64,000 nt of DNA, from assembly GCF_000279145.1 (NCBI RefSeq), contig NC_018178.1:2524001-2588000 (forward strand). The letters are read 5' to 3'. This DNA comes from Melioribacter roseus P3M-2 (lineage in GTDB: Bacteria > Bacteroidota > Ignavibacteria > Ignavibacteriales > Melioribacteraceae). How positions within the stretch are numbered: the stretch's first letter is position 1; the number at the start of each line of letters is the position of its first letter. Made by a program: the position numbers and the translations under genes. This document shows positions 1 to 8,782 of the stretch, piece by piece. The notes below the pieces were generated by a model. It made no database searches. It saw only the letters and a list, made by a program, of their open reading frames with translations, and had not been told where the DNA came from.

Positions 1-37
1 CGCAAATCAAATTGGTAAAATATAAACGAGGTAGACT

Positions 38-838
38 ATGCCAACGAGAGCATTGAGAACTGCGGCATCCGGAATGTATGCGCAACAGATTAATATCGAA
101 GTCATTTCGAACAATATAGCGAATATCAACACAACCGGTTTTAAGAAAAACCGAGCGGACTTCCAGGATTTGATGTATCAGGAAGTCAACATAAATCCGT
201 TGACGAGTTCGACTCCGGGAATTTACGAAACGACGAATAATAAAGTTCAGGTGGGAAACGGAGTAAAGCCTGCATCCACTCAAAAAATATTCAAACAAGG
301 CGACCTTGTAGCCACAAATAATCAGATGGATTTGGCAATTTACGGCGACGGATTTTTTCAGGTGCGCAAAAGCGACGGCGCTTTCGCCTATACTCGCGAC
401 GGCTCGTTCAAGCTGAACGCCGACGGCAGAATAGTAACTTCGAGCGGTTACGAACTCGATCCCGGCTTTACGATCAATAACGACGTAGTAAATCTGATGA
501 TTGCCAAAGACGGAACGGTCGAAGCCGAATTGGTCGACGGTTCGCGCGTTACTCTCGGCAGTATCGAAATTGCCCGTTTTATGAATAACGGCGGTTTGGT
601 CGCTTTGGGAGATAATTTGTACGGAGAAACCCCGGCTTCAGGTCAACCGATACTCGGAACGCCGGGAGAAGACGGATTCGGCGAAATTCATCAGGGATAT
701 CTCGAAACCTCTAATGTCGATATCGTCGAAGAAATGATTGCAATGATTGCAGCTCAACGGGCTTACGAAATCAATTCCAAAACCGTTAAAACGGTTGAAG
801 ATATGATGACTATGGCAAATAATCTGAAGAGGGGATAA
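38..838 (+). CDS. flgG: Flagellar distal rod protein FlgG
   Basis: FlgG builds the distal rod, the drive shaft crossing the periplasm to the outer membrane. The N terminus has the rod/hook family signature (NNIANINTTGFKKNRA, about residues 25-40) and the C terminus the matching helix (LETSNVDIVEEM followed by AAQRAYEIN), which pack together as the D0 coiled coil. At 266 aa it is close to the usual FlgG size. A GAGG ribosome-binding site sits six bases before the ATG. The stop overlaps the start of flgA (TAATG), so translation of the pair is probably coupled. It is the first complete gene of the flgGAHIJNKL operon; flgF would be expected just outside the window. Confidence 0.96.
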   Translation: MPTRALRTAASGMYAQQINIEVISNNIANINTTGFKKNRADFQDLMYQEVNINPLTSSTPGIYETTNNKVQVGNGVKPASTQKIFKQGDLVATNNQMDLAIYGDGFFQVRKSDGAFAYTRDGSFKLNADGRIVTSSGYELDPGFTINNDVVNLMIAKDGTVEAELVDGSRVTLGSIEIARFMNNGGLVALGDNLYGETPASGQPILGTPGEDGFGEIHQGYLETSNVDIVEEMIAMIAAQRAYEINSKTVKTVEDMMTMANNLKRG

Positions 839-1485
839 TGTTGGCAATATTCGTTTTAATATTGCTTCAATTATTTCCGGGTGATTCATTCGAATCAAAG
901 TTGCAGAATTATTTATCCGAAAAATTGTCGGACTATTCCAGATTTACGTTTAAAGTAAACAGTCTGCCGGTCAATTACAGCCGGATCGAAATTGACGATA
1001 CCCGGCAATTGAGGATAAGCAACAGGTATGCATTTTTACCGGTTCAGGTTTACGATGCATACAGCAATGTCAACAATTCGTTTATAACCATCGAAATTGA
1101 ACTTTACAAAACTGTGCTTAAGGCAAACAGGAAAATAGAAAGAGGGGAAGCGCTGAGCGGCGACATGTTCGATTCCATCGAAGCGGAAATAACTTCAATT
1201 AAAGGAACTCCCGTCTTCGAAACTGAAGAAATTGCGGGTAAGAGGAGCAGAACGATTATTAATGAAGGCACGGTATTGACGGAAGAATTAATTGAACCCG
1301 TACCCGACGTTTTCCGCGACAGTAAAGTAATACTTCATGTAATAAAAGGGAGCGTAGACATTTCGGTCGACGCCACAGCTCGTCAGGAAGGCAGGATCGG
1401 CGAAATAATACGGGTTATTACGACGGATAATAAAATATTCAGAGCAAGAATAATAGACAAACAAAACGTTTTATTGGAAGACTAA
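838..1485 (+). CDS. flgA: Flagellar P-ring assembly chaperone FlgA
   Basis: FlgA is the periplasmic chaperone that helps FlgI assemble into the P ring around the rod. The protein opens with a short hydrophobic export signal (MLAIFVLILLQLF) and ends in a SAF-type domain: KANRKIERGEALSGDMF, then a second strand-rich half with GSVDISVDATARQEGRIGE and the closing NVLLED. Sequence conservation in FlgA is low, so the call rests on the SAF pattern, the signal peptide and the position between flgG and flgH. At 215 aa it matches the family. Its start codon overlaps the flgG stop. Confidence 0.9.
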   Translation: MLAIFVLILLQLFPGDSFESKLQNYLSEKLSDYSRFTFKVNSLPVNYSRIEIDDTRQLRISNRYAFLPVQVYDAYSNVNNSFITIEIELYKTVLKANRKIERGEALSGDMFDSIEAEITSIKGTPVFETEEIAGKRSRTIINEGTVLTEELIEPVPDVFRDSKVILHVIKGSVDISVDATARQEGRIGEIIRVITTDNKIFRARIIDKQNVLLED

Positions 1486-1486
1486 A

Positions 1487-2056
1487 ATGAAAAATTTAAC
1501 GCTGTTTTTATTAATTATGACTGCAGGCGTATTCGGGCAGAATATGAGGCAGAATTCGCTCTATTCACTCTTTGCGGACAATAAAGCGGTTGCAATCGGC
1601 GACGCAATTACGATTATTGTAATGGAATCGTCCCAGGCGTCAAACAACGCGGAAACTACCACGGGCAGGACGAGCAGCATAGGAGGTAATTTCTCCGGCA
1701 ATATGGACAGCGCTCCGCTGCCGAAAGCCGACGGTAGTTTGGGCACTACAAATTCATTCGAAGGCGCTGGCTCGACCAAAACCACCGGATTGGTCAGGAC
1801 AAAAATAAGCGCTCTCGTCGACACGGTATACGCCAACGGGAATATGCTGATTACTGGCAGCAGGAAAATTGTAATCAACGGCGAAGAACAAATAATTAAA
1901 ATTAAGGGAATAGTAAGACCGAGCGATATATTGCCCGACAATTCAGTCTATTCGTATAATATATCGGAAGCCGAAATTACTTTCGAAGGCAGCGGTATGA
2001 TCGACCGCTCGCAAAGTCCGGGTTGGTTAACCAAGTTATTCCATTGGTTATTTTAA
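1487..2056 (+). CDS. flgH: Flagellar L-ring protein FlgH
   Basis: FlgH forms the L ring, the outer-membrane bushing of the flagellar rod. Family features are the core SLFADNKAVAIGDAITIIV, the long Ser/Thr-rich middle and the C-terminal half VYANGNMLITGSRKIVINGEEQ followed by GIVRPSDILPDNSV. Known FlgH proteins are usually lipoproteins with a lipobox cysteine. Here the export signal (MKNLTLFLLIMTAGVFGQ) has no cysteine, so a signal-peptidase-I type cleavage after VFG is more likely and the protein may lack a lipid anchor. At 189 aa it is somewhat short, mostly because the N-terminal linker is reduced. Confidence 0.95.
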   Translation: MKNLTLFLLIMTAGVFGQNMRQNSLYSLFADNKAVAIGDAITIIVMESSQASNNAETTTGRTSSIGGNFSGNMDSAPLPKADGSLGTTNSFEGAGSTKTTGLVRTKISALVDTVYANGNMLITGSRKIVINGEEQIIKIKGIVRPSDILPDNSVYSYNISEAEITFEGSGMIDRSQSPGWLTKLFHWLF

Positions 2057-2065
2057 GGTGAATCA

Positions 2066-3154
2066 ATGAAATTTAAGGCGACAATATTACTGCTGATTTT
2101 AATGACGACCTTGAATGCGCAACGCATCAAGGATATTGCATATTTAAATGGAAATGACGCTGAACAGATTATCGGTTACGGATTGGTTGTAGGCTTGGCC
2201 GGTACGGGCGACAGTTATAGGTCGTCTTTTACAATTCAGTCGGTAACGAGTATGCTAAAACGATTCGGGATAACGGTTCCGCAGCAAGATATCAGAACCA
2301 AAAACGTAGCCGCCGTTATGGTTACGGCAACTTTGAACGCCAATTTAAAACCCGGAGCTGAATTCGACGTAACGGTCTCGTCGATAGGCGACGCTACGAG
2401 TCTTCAGGGCGGAACTTTGCTTATGACGCCGCTCTCCGGAATGAGCGGACGGGTCTACGGTTTTGCCCAGGGCCCGATTTCGGTAGGCGGTTACGATATA
2501 AATACTTTTTCAGGCAATCGAATTTCGAAAAATCATTCCCTCGCAGGCAGAGTGCCGCGCGGAGGAAGATTAAAAGAAGCCGTCTCTTTTCCCGAATTTT
2601 ACGAATCGGAAGTGTCTGTCTATCTGAAAGAACCGGATATTACAACGGCAAACAATATCAGCAATGCTATAAATACAACGTTCGGCGGCAATATTGCCAA
2701 AGCGCTCGACGCTGCCGAAGTGAGGGTTTCAGTGCCGCAGGAGCGCCAGGATAATTTAATCGGATTTCTTGCCGAGCTTGAAAACATTAATGTGGAAGTC
2801 GATGAAGTTGCCCGCGTAGTCCTCAATGAAAGAACCGGTACTGTCGTGGCTGGCAGTAATGTAAGAATTCAGCCGGTTTCCATTACGCACGGCGGTTTGA
2901 ATATCCAAATACGTTCCTATCCGATAATTTCTCAGCCTAATGCATTTTCGGGAGGCGAAACGACGGTGTTTAATAATTTGGTGCCGTATGTAACTCAGGA
3001 TTCGAGTAAAACAATAGCAATTCAAGGCGCTACGAACGTTCAGGAAGTAGCCGCTGCGCTGAACTCGCTCAAAGTTTCTCCGCGAGATATAATTGCCATT
3101 TTCCAGGCTCTTAAAGAAGCCGGCGCATTAATTGCAGAATTGGTGATAATGTAA
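2066..3154 (+). CDS. flgI: Flagellar P-ring protein FlgI
   Basis: FlgI polymerises into the periplasmic P ring around the rod, in the peptidoglycan layer. It has a signal peptide (about residues 1-19, ending TLNAQ). The family core follows directly: RIKDIAYLNGNDAEQIIGYG, LVVGLAGTGDS, NVAAVMVTATL and SSIGDATSLQGGTLLMTPL. The C terminus has VVLNERTGTVVAGSNVRI and ALNSLKVSPRDIIAIFQAL. Full length at 362 aa. A GGTG motif precedes the ATG; the next gene begins one base after the stop. Confidence 0.97.
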   Translation: MKFKATILLLILMTTLNAQRIKDIAYLNGNDAEQIIGYGLVVGLAGTGDSYRSSFTIQSVTSMLKRFGITVPQQDIRTKNVAAVMVTATLNANLKPGAEFDVTVSSIGDATSLQGGTLLMTPLSGMSGRVYGFAQGPISVGGYDINTFSGNRISKNHSLAGRVPRGGRLKEAVSFPEFYESEVSVYLKEPDITTANNISNAINTTFGGNIAKALDAAEVRVSVPQERQDNLIGFLAELENINVEVDEVARVVLNERTGTVVAGSNVRIQPVSITHGGLNIQIRSYPIISQPNAFSGGETTVFNNLVPYVTQDSSKTIAIQGATNVQEVAAALNSLKVSPRDIIAIFQALKEAGALIAELVIM

Positions 3155-3155
3155 T

Positions 3156-4004
3156 ATGAATAATCTTACTATTAAAATAAGCGAACCGGGCAAGCATCTT
3201 AATCAGATGCAAAATGTAAATGAACGCTTCGACAACAAACAAAAGTCGAAAATTGCCGAAGCGGCGTTGCAATTCGAAGCTCTTTTTACTTCGATGCTTC
3301 TGCGCTCGATGAATAGCGCGACGAGCGAATTGTTCGATAGCGGGGAAAATGAATTCGGAATAAAAAACAATTCCAATTTGTTCGGATTGCCCGACGGTTT
3401 CGACGCAATTTTTGAACAGCAATTTGCCGATTTCATGACGAAAGGAAAAAGCATGGGCATTGCGGAAGCTGTCTACAAAAAGGTTACGGGCGAAGAGCTG
3501 CCCACAACTGTTAGATCTAATTCGTTCAATCGTACAATTAAAGTGGATACGAGAAAATACGACACTGAATTCAGAAGTTTGAAACCGGCATCCGATTCGT
3601 TGAACCGCCTTCGTAAATACGAAGACATAATCGACAAAGCGTCGAGTCAATTCGGCGTCGATAAGAATGTCATCCGGTCGGTTATACTGGCCGAATCGGC
3701 TGCCAAACAAAACGCCGTATCGTCGGCAAATGCAAAAGGTCTGATGCAATTGATCGACTCGACCGCCGCCGAAATGGGAGTGAAAAACAGTTTTGACCCG
3801 AAAGAGAATATATTCGGAGGCGCTAAATATCTGGCTAAATTGCTTCGACAATATAATGGGAATTTGGAACTCGCTTTGGCTGCTTACAATGCCGGACCGT
3901 CAAATGTGGAAAAATATAACGGCATTCCTCCTTTCGAGGAGACAAGAAAATATGTGGAGAAAGTAATCTCTTATTTAAATCATTTTAATGAGAATGAATC
4001 ATGA
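3156..4004 (+). CDS. flgJ: FlgJ-type rod-binding protein with lytic transglycosylase domain
   Basis: Two domains are visible. Residues about 32-112 match the FlgJ rod-binding/chaperone domain (AALQFEALFTSMLLRSM, then FADFMTKGKSMGIAEAVYKK). Residues about 155-275 are a family-1 lytic transglycosylase (SLT) domain with catalytic Glu180 in ILAESAAKQNAVSSANAKG, then GLMQLIDSTA and LALAAYNAGPSNVEKY. The enzyme opens peptidoglycan so the rod can pass. In enteric FlgJ the second domain is a glucosaminidase-type hydrolase; here it is an SLT domain, an arrangement known in other lineages. There is no obvious signal peptide, consistent with export through the flagellar secretion system. Confidence 0.93.
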   Translation: MNNLTIKISEPGKHLNQMQNVNERFDNKQKSKIAEAALQFEALFTSMLLRSMNSATSELFDSGENEFGIKNNSNLFGLPDGFDAIFEQQFADFMTKGKSMGIAEAVYKKVTGEELPTTVRSNSFNRTIKVDTRKYDTEFRSLKPASDSLNRLRKYEDIIDKASSQFGVDKNVIRSVILAESAAKQNAVSSANAKGLMQLIDSTAAEMGVKNSFDPKENIFGGAKYLAKLLRQYNGNLELALAAYNAGPSNVEKYNGIPPFEETRKYVEKVISYLNHFNENES

Positions 4005-4441
4005 ATCTGGAAAATTTAATTGAATCTCTAAAAAGACAGGAAAAAAATTTCAGCGACCTTCTTGAAACTATTAGAACAAAAAAAGAAGCGTTGCTAAAAA
4101 ACGACCTTGCAAAACTCGATAAAGCCGTCGACGGCGAGCAAAAACTGCTTCATTTAATCCAAAAGGAAGAGCGGGAAAGGAAAAGATTAACTTATGTTTT
4201 TGCAACCGAGAATTCGATTGAATTAACTAATGCGTCGATAGAAGAACTGTTGAAAAAAATGCCGCAGCTAAGCGGACAATTGAAAAGCGCCAGGGATTCG
4301 ATTAAATCGAAAGCCGCTGAAATAATTAAAATTAATTCCCAGCTGACCGTGTTGGTAGGAGTATCGCGTAACCTTATCCGGGATACGGTAACGACTCTGT
4401 TGGGCAAAGGGAAAAAATCGATAGTTAACAAGAGGGTTTAG
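4001..4441 (+). CDS. flgN: FlgN-like export chaperone for FlgK/FlgL
   Basis: A small, almost wholly helical protein of 146 aa that overlaps the end of flgJ by four bases (ATGA) and lies directly before flgK. FlgN is the cytoplasmic chaperone that keeps the hook-filament junction proteins FlgK and FlgL unfolded and targets them to the export gate. The helical N terminus (LESLKRQEKNFSDLLETI), the central heptads with LDKAVDGEQKLLHLIQKEE and the C-terminal helix fit the FlgN family. Sequence identity in this family is weak, so position is a large part of the argument. Confidence 0.82.
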   Translation: MNLENLIESLKRQEKNFSDLLETIRTKKEALLKNDLAKLDKAVDGEQKLLHLIQKEERERKRLTYVFATENSIELTNASIEELLKKMPQLSGQLKSARDSIKSKAAEIIKINSQLTVLVGVSRNLIRDTVTTLLGKGKKSIVNKRV

Positions 4442-4443
4442 TA

Positions 4444-5835
4444 ATGGGTATCGGTAAAATATTCGACATATCGGTGCGTACAATGGCTACGTACCAGCGA
4501 GCCCTCGATGTGACGTCCCAGAACGTATCGAATGCGGGGAACGAGGAGTATACGCGTCAGAAAGTTGTTTTCGGCACGGAAGAAACTCAAGCCGGAATAG
4601 GAATGGGCGTTAAGATACAGGATGTGGTGCGAGTAAAAAACGACTTGATCGATAAACAGATTTACCAATACCAGTCTACTTATTCGGACGCCAATAAACG
4701 TTCCGAATTGCTTCAGCAGGTCGAGACAATTTTGGCGGAGCCGGGCGATTACGGTTTGTCGAATTATTTCAACCAATTCTTTAATTCCTGGAGTCAACTG
4801 GCTACAAATCCGACTTCTATCCAATACCGCACTCAAATTATCCAGAACGCTCAAAGATTGAGCGAGCGTTTTAAGGATGTTTACGACAGTATAAGTTCGT
4901 TGCAGCATCTTTTGAAAAACGAAACCGTATCGAAAGTAGAGCAGATGAATTCTTATTTGAAAGAAATCTATGATTTGAACAGAAAAATTTACGACAACGA
5001 AGCCGTGGGTATTAAAGCCAGCGAACTGATGGACAGAAGAGATTTGCTTTTGAACGAATTGAGCAAACTTGCCAACATTACGATAAGCAACAATGAGTAT
5101 GGAACCGTGACGGTGAGCGTAGGCGGAGTTCTTGCCGCCGACAGGAATGTTTATACGGAATTTACAGTCAAGCTGGACGGCGGTAAATTAAAGGTCGTTC
5201 CTAAAGCCGACGAAAACAGCTCCGTTATCCTGAATAGCGGAGAATTGTTTGCTTTGACGGAACTGTATTCAAAACAAATTCCCAAATACAAGAGCGACCT
5301 GGAAAATCTTGCCAATGTGTTCATCGACAAAGTAAATGAATTGCACAGACAGGGCTATACGCTTGTTCAAAGCGGCTCGTCTTCCACCGACATTCCGTTC
5401 TTCGGAACCCTAAGCGGCGGTACAGTGGTAGACGCATTTGTCGACGGAAAAATAAATATTAATCCCGCTATACTGAATAATCCCAAGAACATAGCCGCTT
5501 CCGGCGCGGCTAATAACGACGGAAATTCCGACTATGCGGTCAACATCGCAAGCCTTGCCGATACGAAATTCAGCGAACTCGGCGATCAAACAATTCTTGA
5601 AGCTTATTCTACGATTTTGAATAACTTCGGACTGGAAAAAGTTCAAAGCGAAAACCGTATTCAAACAAGCGAAATGGTGCTGCAGCAGCTGAATCTTCAA
5701 AAATCATCCTACTCGGGCGTGTCGATAGACGAGGAGATGACTAATGTAATAAAATACCAACGTTCATACGAAGCGGCGGCTCGTTTAATTCGCGCGGCGG
5801 ACGAAATGTTGGAAACTATAATTCAAATGGTATAG
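4444..5835 (+). CDS. flgK: Flagellar hook-filament junction protein FlgK (HAP1)
   Basis: FlgK caps the hook and forms the first junction zone on which FlgL and the filament grow. The N-terminal signature ALDVTSQNVSNAGNEEYTRQ (about residues 20-39) and the C-terminal coiled coil (VIKYQRSYEAAARLIRAADE) are diagnostic. At 463 aa it is shorter than enteric FlgK (about 550), the difference lying in the variable middle domains. It follows flgN by two bases and precedes flgL by three, so the chaperone and both clients are made together. Confidence 0.96.
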   Translation: MGIGKIFDISVRTMATYQRALDVTSQNVSNAGNEEYTRQKVVFGTEETQAGIGMGVKIQDVVRVKNDLIDKQIYQYQSTYSDANKRSELLQQVETILAEPGDYGLSNYFNQFFNSWSQLATNPTSIQYRTQIIQNAQRLSERFKDVYDSISSLQHLLKNETVSKVEQMNSYLKEIYDLNRKIYDNEAVGIKASELMDRRDLLLNELSKLANITISNNEYGTVTVSVGGVLAADRNVYTEFTVKLDGGKLKVVPKADENSSVILNSGELFALTELYSKQIPKYKSDLENLANVFIDKVNELHRQGYTLVQSGSSSTDIPFFGTLSGGTVVDAFVDGKININPAILNNPKNIAASGAANNDGNSDYAVNIASLADTKFSELGDQTILEAYSTILNNFGLEKVQSENRIQTSEMVLQQLNLQKSSYSGVSIDEEMTNVIKYQRSYEAAARLIRAADEMLETIIQMV

Positions 5836-5838
5836 CAG

Positions 5839-6714
5839 ATGAGAATAACCGAAAACATACTGTCGAATAAATATCTCTATAATCAGGAAAAAATTAACAA
5901 CGAAAAAATTAAGATTCAGAACCAGCTGATTACTAACAGCCGCATAGAAAAATTAAGCGACGATTTGTTCGGCTCTCTGGAAATTATCAATATCGATTCT
6001 CAAATTAAAAAAATCGAGACTTATCAAAAGAATATCGATTATTCGAAAGAATTCGTAAAGTTCACAATCAATTCGCTGGATAATATTGTGGGCGAAACTC
6101 AGAAAATTATCAGTCAGGTAGTCAACATAGACAATGCGGTAAACGCAAATTTCAGTACGGTTGCGCAATCCGTGCGAGCGTCGCTCGAATCGATAGTACA
6201 GAACTTAAATTCAAAATATAACGACATGTATCTGTTCGGAGGCACAAATTACACAACAGACCCATGGTCGATCGACGCTAACGGTAAAGTGGTCACTAAT
6301 TCCGCCGATATGAGCGGCGAGGTAAAAGTTCAGATTTCAAGCGGGATAAAAGACAGCGTCAATGTGCCGGGCAGTAAAATAGAAGCCAGCGATTTACTCG
6401 CCACAATAAACGACATAATCGACTCGCTCGACGCGGGCGCAGCGCCGGGTCAGGCATTAAAGGATAGATTGAATGCCGCATATAAGGAAATTCTCTCAAT
6501 CCAGTCGTTAACCGGCGAGAAATACAACAGACTGGAAGATATTCGTACGATCCTGGATAATCAGTTGACCGACGCTCAGGAAATGCTTTCCAAAAGGAAA
6601 GAAATCGATCCTGCCGAATTATCGATCGACCTGCAATATCAGGATTATTTGTTGCAATTGTCTTATAAATTAGCTTCATCCATATTACCAAAATCAATTC
6701 TGGATTATATGTAA
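5839..6714 (+). CDS. flgL: Flagellar hook-filament junction protein FlgL (HAP3)
   Basis: FlgL is the second junction protein between hook and filament. It has the flagellin-like N terminus (MRITENILSNKYLYNQEKIN), a long helical D0/D1 pair, the conserved NLNSKYNDMYLFGGTNYTT motif and a C-terminal helix. Length 291 aa is normal. Its stop overlaps the motA start (TAATG), linking junction and stator genes in one transcript. Confidence 0.93.
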   Translation: MRITENILSNKYLYNQEKINNEKIKIQNQLITNSRIEKLSDDLFGSLEIINIDSQIKKIETYQKNIDYSKEFVKFTINSLDNIVGETQKIISQVVNIDNAVNANFSTVAQSVRASLESIVQNLNSKYNDMYLFGGTNYTTDPWSIDANGKVVTNSADMSGEVKVQISSGIKDSVNVPGSKIEASDLLATINDIIDSLDAGAAPGQALKDRLNAAYKEILSIQSLTGEKYNRLEDIRTILDNQLTDAQEMLSKRKEIDPAELSIDLQYQDYLLQLSYKLASSILPKSILDYM

Positions 6715-7487
6715 TGCGAAAATCGGGAGCATTTATCGGTTTAACGCTGGGAGTTTTTTCGATATTCGGCGCCTTTATAATAGAAGGAGGATCGATAAAG
6801 GCGCTTTTTATAGTATCGTCGCTCGTTATAGTTTTCGGCGGCACTTTTGCGGCGGTTATTATCGGTTTCGGACTCGATAATTTCAGCAAAATTTTTCAGT
6901 TGATCCGTCTTGCATATTTCCCCCCGAAATACGACATAAAAAAGATTGTCGATATTTTCATTGAGTTGTCGGTTAAAGCCAGAAAGGAAGGACTCCTTGC
7001 CATTGAAAAAGATATTGCCAAATTTCCTTACAGCTTTCCGAGGAAGATGACTAAATATGCCATCGACGGAATCGACCCCGAGTCGATTTACTCACTGGCT
7101 CAGATGGAAATAAAGGCAATGCAGGAACGACATTACTCGAATATCTTTTTATTCACGAAAATGGGGGGCTATGCTCCCACAATGGGAATTATCGGCACTG
7201 TGATGGGCCTTATTATGACACTGGCAAACGCAGGCGCCGACCCGAATTCATTGATAAAGAACATTGCAACCGCGTTTATAGCTACATTATGGGGCGTGTT
7301 CAGCGCCAATATAATTTGGTTGCCAATCGGAGACAGACTTAAAAATGCCATTTGGAAGAAAAATATGATGGAAGTAACTCTGGAGGGAGTAATCACACTC
7401 CTAAGTGGAGAGATTCCTTCGATAATGAAAGCGCGTCTGGTTGGAATGCTTCCGACTTCCGAGCAATACGAGAAAATAAGCGCTTAG
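6714..7487 (+). CDS. motA: Flagellar motor stator protein MotA (first set)
   Basis: MotA forms the membrane channel of the stator that powers rotation. Four membrane segments are visible: two at residues about 4-50 (SGAFIGLTLGVFSIFGAF and SLVIVFGGTFAAVIIGFGL) and two in the second half (GGYAPTMGIIGTVMGLIM and IATAFIATLWGVFSANIIWL). The cytoplasmic loop between them carries KARKEGLLAIEKDI. It resembles the shorter MotA/MotP/PomA subfamily (about 255 aa) rather than the enteric type found at 9507. Which ion it uses cannot be read with confidence. Overlaps flgL by one base and the annotated motB frame by a long stretch. Confidence 0.94.
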   Translation: MRKSGAFIGLTLGVFSIFGAFIIEGGSIKALFIVSSLVIVFGGTFAAVIIGFGLDNFSKIFQLIRLAYFPPKYDIKKIVDIFIELSVKARKEGLLAIEKDIAKFPYSFPRKMTKYAIDGIDPESIYSLAQMEIKAMQERHYSNIFLFTKMGGYAPTMGIIGTVMGLIMTLANAGADPNSLIKNIATAFIATLWGVFSANIIWLPIGDRLKNAIWKKNMMEVTLEGVITLLSGEIPSIMKARLVGMLPTSEQYEKISA

Positions 7488-8152
7488 ATAACGAAGAAGA
7501 AAACCTCTTCAGAGAAGACAACGATAAGGACAGATATCTGATTACTTATGCGGACCTAATTACTCTATTATTGGGTCTGTTTATAATTTTATATGCAATG
7601 TCGAATATCGATACGGCCAAATATAAAAATGTCGCCGCGGCAATGGGTAGTATCTTCGGCAGTTCCGCCAATTTATCTTTGTTGCAGGAAGGCAAGGTTA
7701 TTCCGAGTCCGAAAGAAAAATTAGCCGACCAGTTGTCGAGATTGATCGAAACTTACAATTACGGCTCCTCGATAAGACTCGAAGAAAATGAACGAGGTAT
7801 AACAATCCACATTTTGGACGATATATTGTTTCCATCGGGCCAGGCGACTTTGGACGAAAGCTCCAAGTTGGTTTTGCAGAGATTGGCGCGTGTAATAAGA
7901 GCTTTGCCTAACGACATAAGAATTGAAGGTCATACAGATAACGTGCCGATCAATACGGTTCGTTATCCATCCAATTGGCACCTGTCGGTCGACAGGGCGC
8001 TGAGCACGGCGTATTATTTGATAAAGGAAGAAGGCATAAAGCCCGATAAAGTTTCGATCGTGGGCTATTCCGAATATAAACCGATAGCCTCGAATGATCT
8101 GCCCGAAACAAGGGCGTTAAACAGAAGAGTAGACATAGTAATATTAAAGTGA
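7352..8152 (+). CDS. motB: Flagellar motor stator protein MotB (first set), start uncertain
   Basis: MotB anchors the stator to peptidoglycan. The single membrane helix begins at YADLITLLLGLFIILYAMS and contains the ion-carrying Asp of the YAD motif. The C-terminal OmpA-like domain has RIEGHTDNVPI, HLSVDRALSTAYYL and ALNRRVDIVIL. The start is a problem: the only ATG/GTG/TTG in this frame upstream of the membrane helix is a TTG at 7352, which lies 136 bases inside motA and has no clear ribosome-binding site. The frame is otherwise open past the motA stop at 7485-7487. An unusual start (for example ATA at 7466) or coupled re-initiation is possible. Domain content is certain; the N terminus is not. 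Confidence 0.9.
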   Translation: MEEKYDGSNSGGSNHTPKWRDSFDNESASGWNASDFRAIRENKRLDNEEENLFREDNDKDRYLITYADLITLLLGLFIILYAMSNIDTAKYKNVAAAMGSIFGSSANLSLLQEGKVIPSPKEKLADQLSRLIETYNYGSSIRLEENERGITIHILDDILFPSGQATLDESSKLVLQRLARVIRALPNDIRIEGHTDNVPINTVRYPSNWHLSVDRALSTAYYLIKEEGIKPDKVSIVGYSEYKPIASNDLPETRALNRRVDIVILK

Positions 8153-8158
8153 GAGGTT

Positions 8159-8539
8159 ATGAAGCTTAAAACTAAACAATTCGGCGAAATCGAATTCTCC
8201 GACGACCTGATTCTTAATTTCAAAGAAGGTTTGGTCGGATTCGAAACTCTTCGTAAATTTATCCTGATTAAACCGGAGGATACTCTTTTTTATTGGTTAA
8301 ACTCGGTTGAAAATCCGGATATCGCTTTCCCGCTTTTCGGTTTGAGATTAATCGACGAAGAGTATCCGCAGATTGAGAATCATGAAGCTTTTGGAATCGT
8401 TATTCTGAATCCTGACCCGTTGAAAATTACCGTCAATATGAAAGCTCCTGTATATATTAATCAGGACAATAAAACGGGATATCAGAAAATACTCGACGAC
8501 GAAAAGTATTCACTCTATTACAATTTATTTACAGAGTAA
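8159..8539 (+). CDS. fliW: Flagellar assembly factor FliW
   Basis: FliW is a small cytoplasmic beta-barrel protein that binds both flagellin and CsrA. When flagellin is scarce in the cell, FliW is free to sequester CsrA and so relieve CsrA repression of flagellin translation. Family features are KTKQFGEIEFSDDLILNFKE, GLVGFETLRKFILI, then PLFGLRLIDEEYP and VNMKAPVYINQDNKTGYQ. Length 126 aa is slightly short of the usual 140-150. It is followed three bases later by csrA, the typical fliW-csrA pair. Confidence 0.96.
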   Translation: MKLKTKQFGEIEFSDDLILNFKEGLVGFETLRKFILIKPEDTLFYWLNSVENPDIAFPLFGLRLIDEEYPQIENHEAFGIVILNPDPLKITVNMKAPVYINQDNKTGYQKILDDEKYSLYYNLFTE

Positions 8540-8542
8540 GCC

Positions 8543-8782
8543 ATGTTAATTTTATCAAGAAAAGTAAACGAAGAAATTAAAATCGGGCCAGACATAACGA
8601 TTAAGATTCTCTCGATATCGGAGAATCACGTGAAAATCGGTATAACCGCGCCCGATTCGGTCGAAATTTACCGCGGGGAAATTTACGAAAAGGTCATTGA
8701 GATTTCGCGCGAAGCCTCTCAACAAAAGGGCGCCGAAAATGTCGATTTGTCGAAATATAAAATTAAAAAGGTTAACAAATGA
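8543..8782 (+). CDS. csrA: Carbon storage regulator CsrA
   Basis: CsrA is an RNA-binding dimer that blocks translation by binding GGA motifs in mRNA leaders. The N-terminal strand [15 protein letters not shown] and the second RNA-contact strand [15 protein letters not shown] with Arg44 are both present; at 79 aa it is full length. Its pairing with fliW and the GGA-rich flagellin leader at 29352-29398 suggest that flagellin mRNA is its main local target (inference). The stop overlaps the following receiver gene by four bases. Confidence 0.97.
   Translation: MLILSRKVNEEIKIGPDITIKILSISENHVKIGITAPDSVEIYRGEIYEKVIEISREASQQKGAENVDLSKYKIKKVNK

Noticed and set aside
3111-3851. Long open frame on the minus strand opposite flgJ (246 codons)
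   Set aside because: It mirrors flgJ on the other strand, has no ribosome-binding site and its translation resembles no protein; typical antisense shadow.
7440-7490. A -1 frameshift joining motA and the first motB
   Set aside because: The frames are related by -1, but the codons before the motA stop (GAG AAA ATA AGC GCT TAG) contain no slippery heptamer, and MotA and MotB are separate proteins in all known stators.
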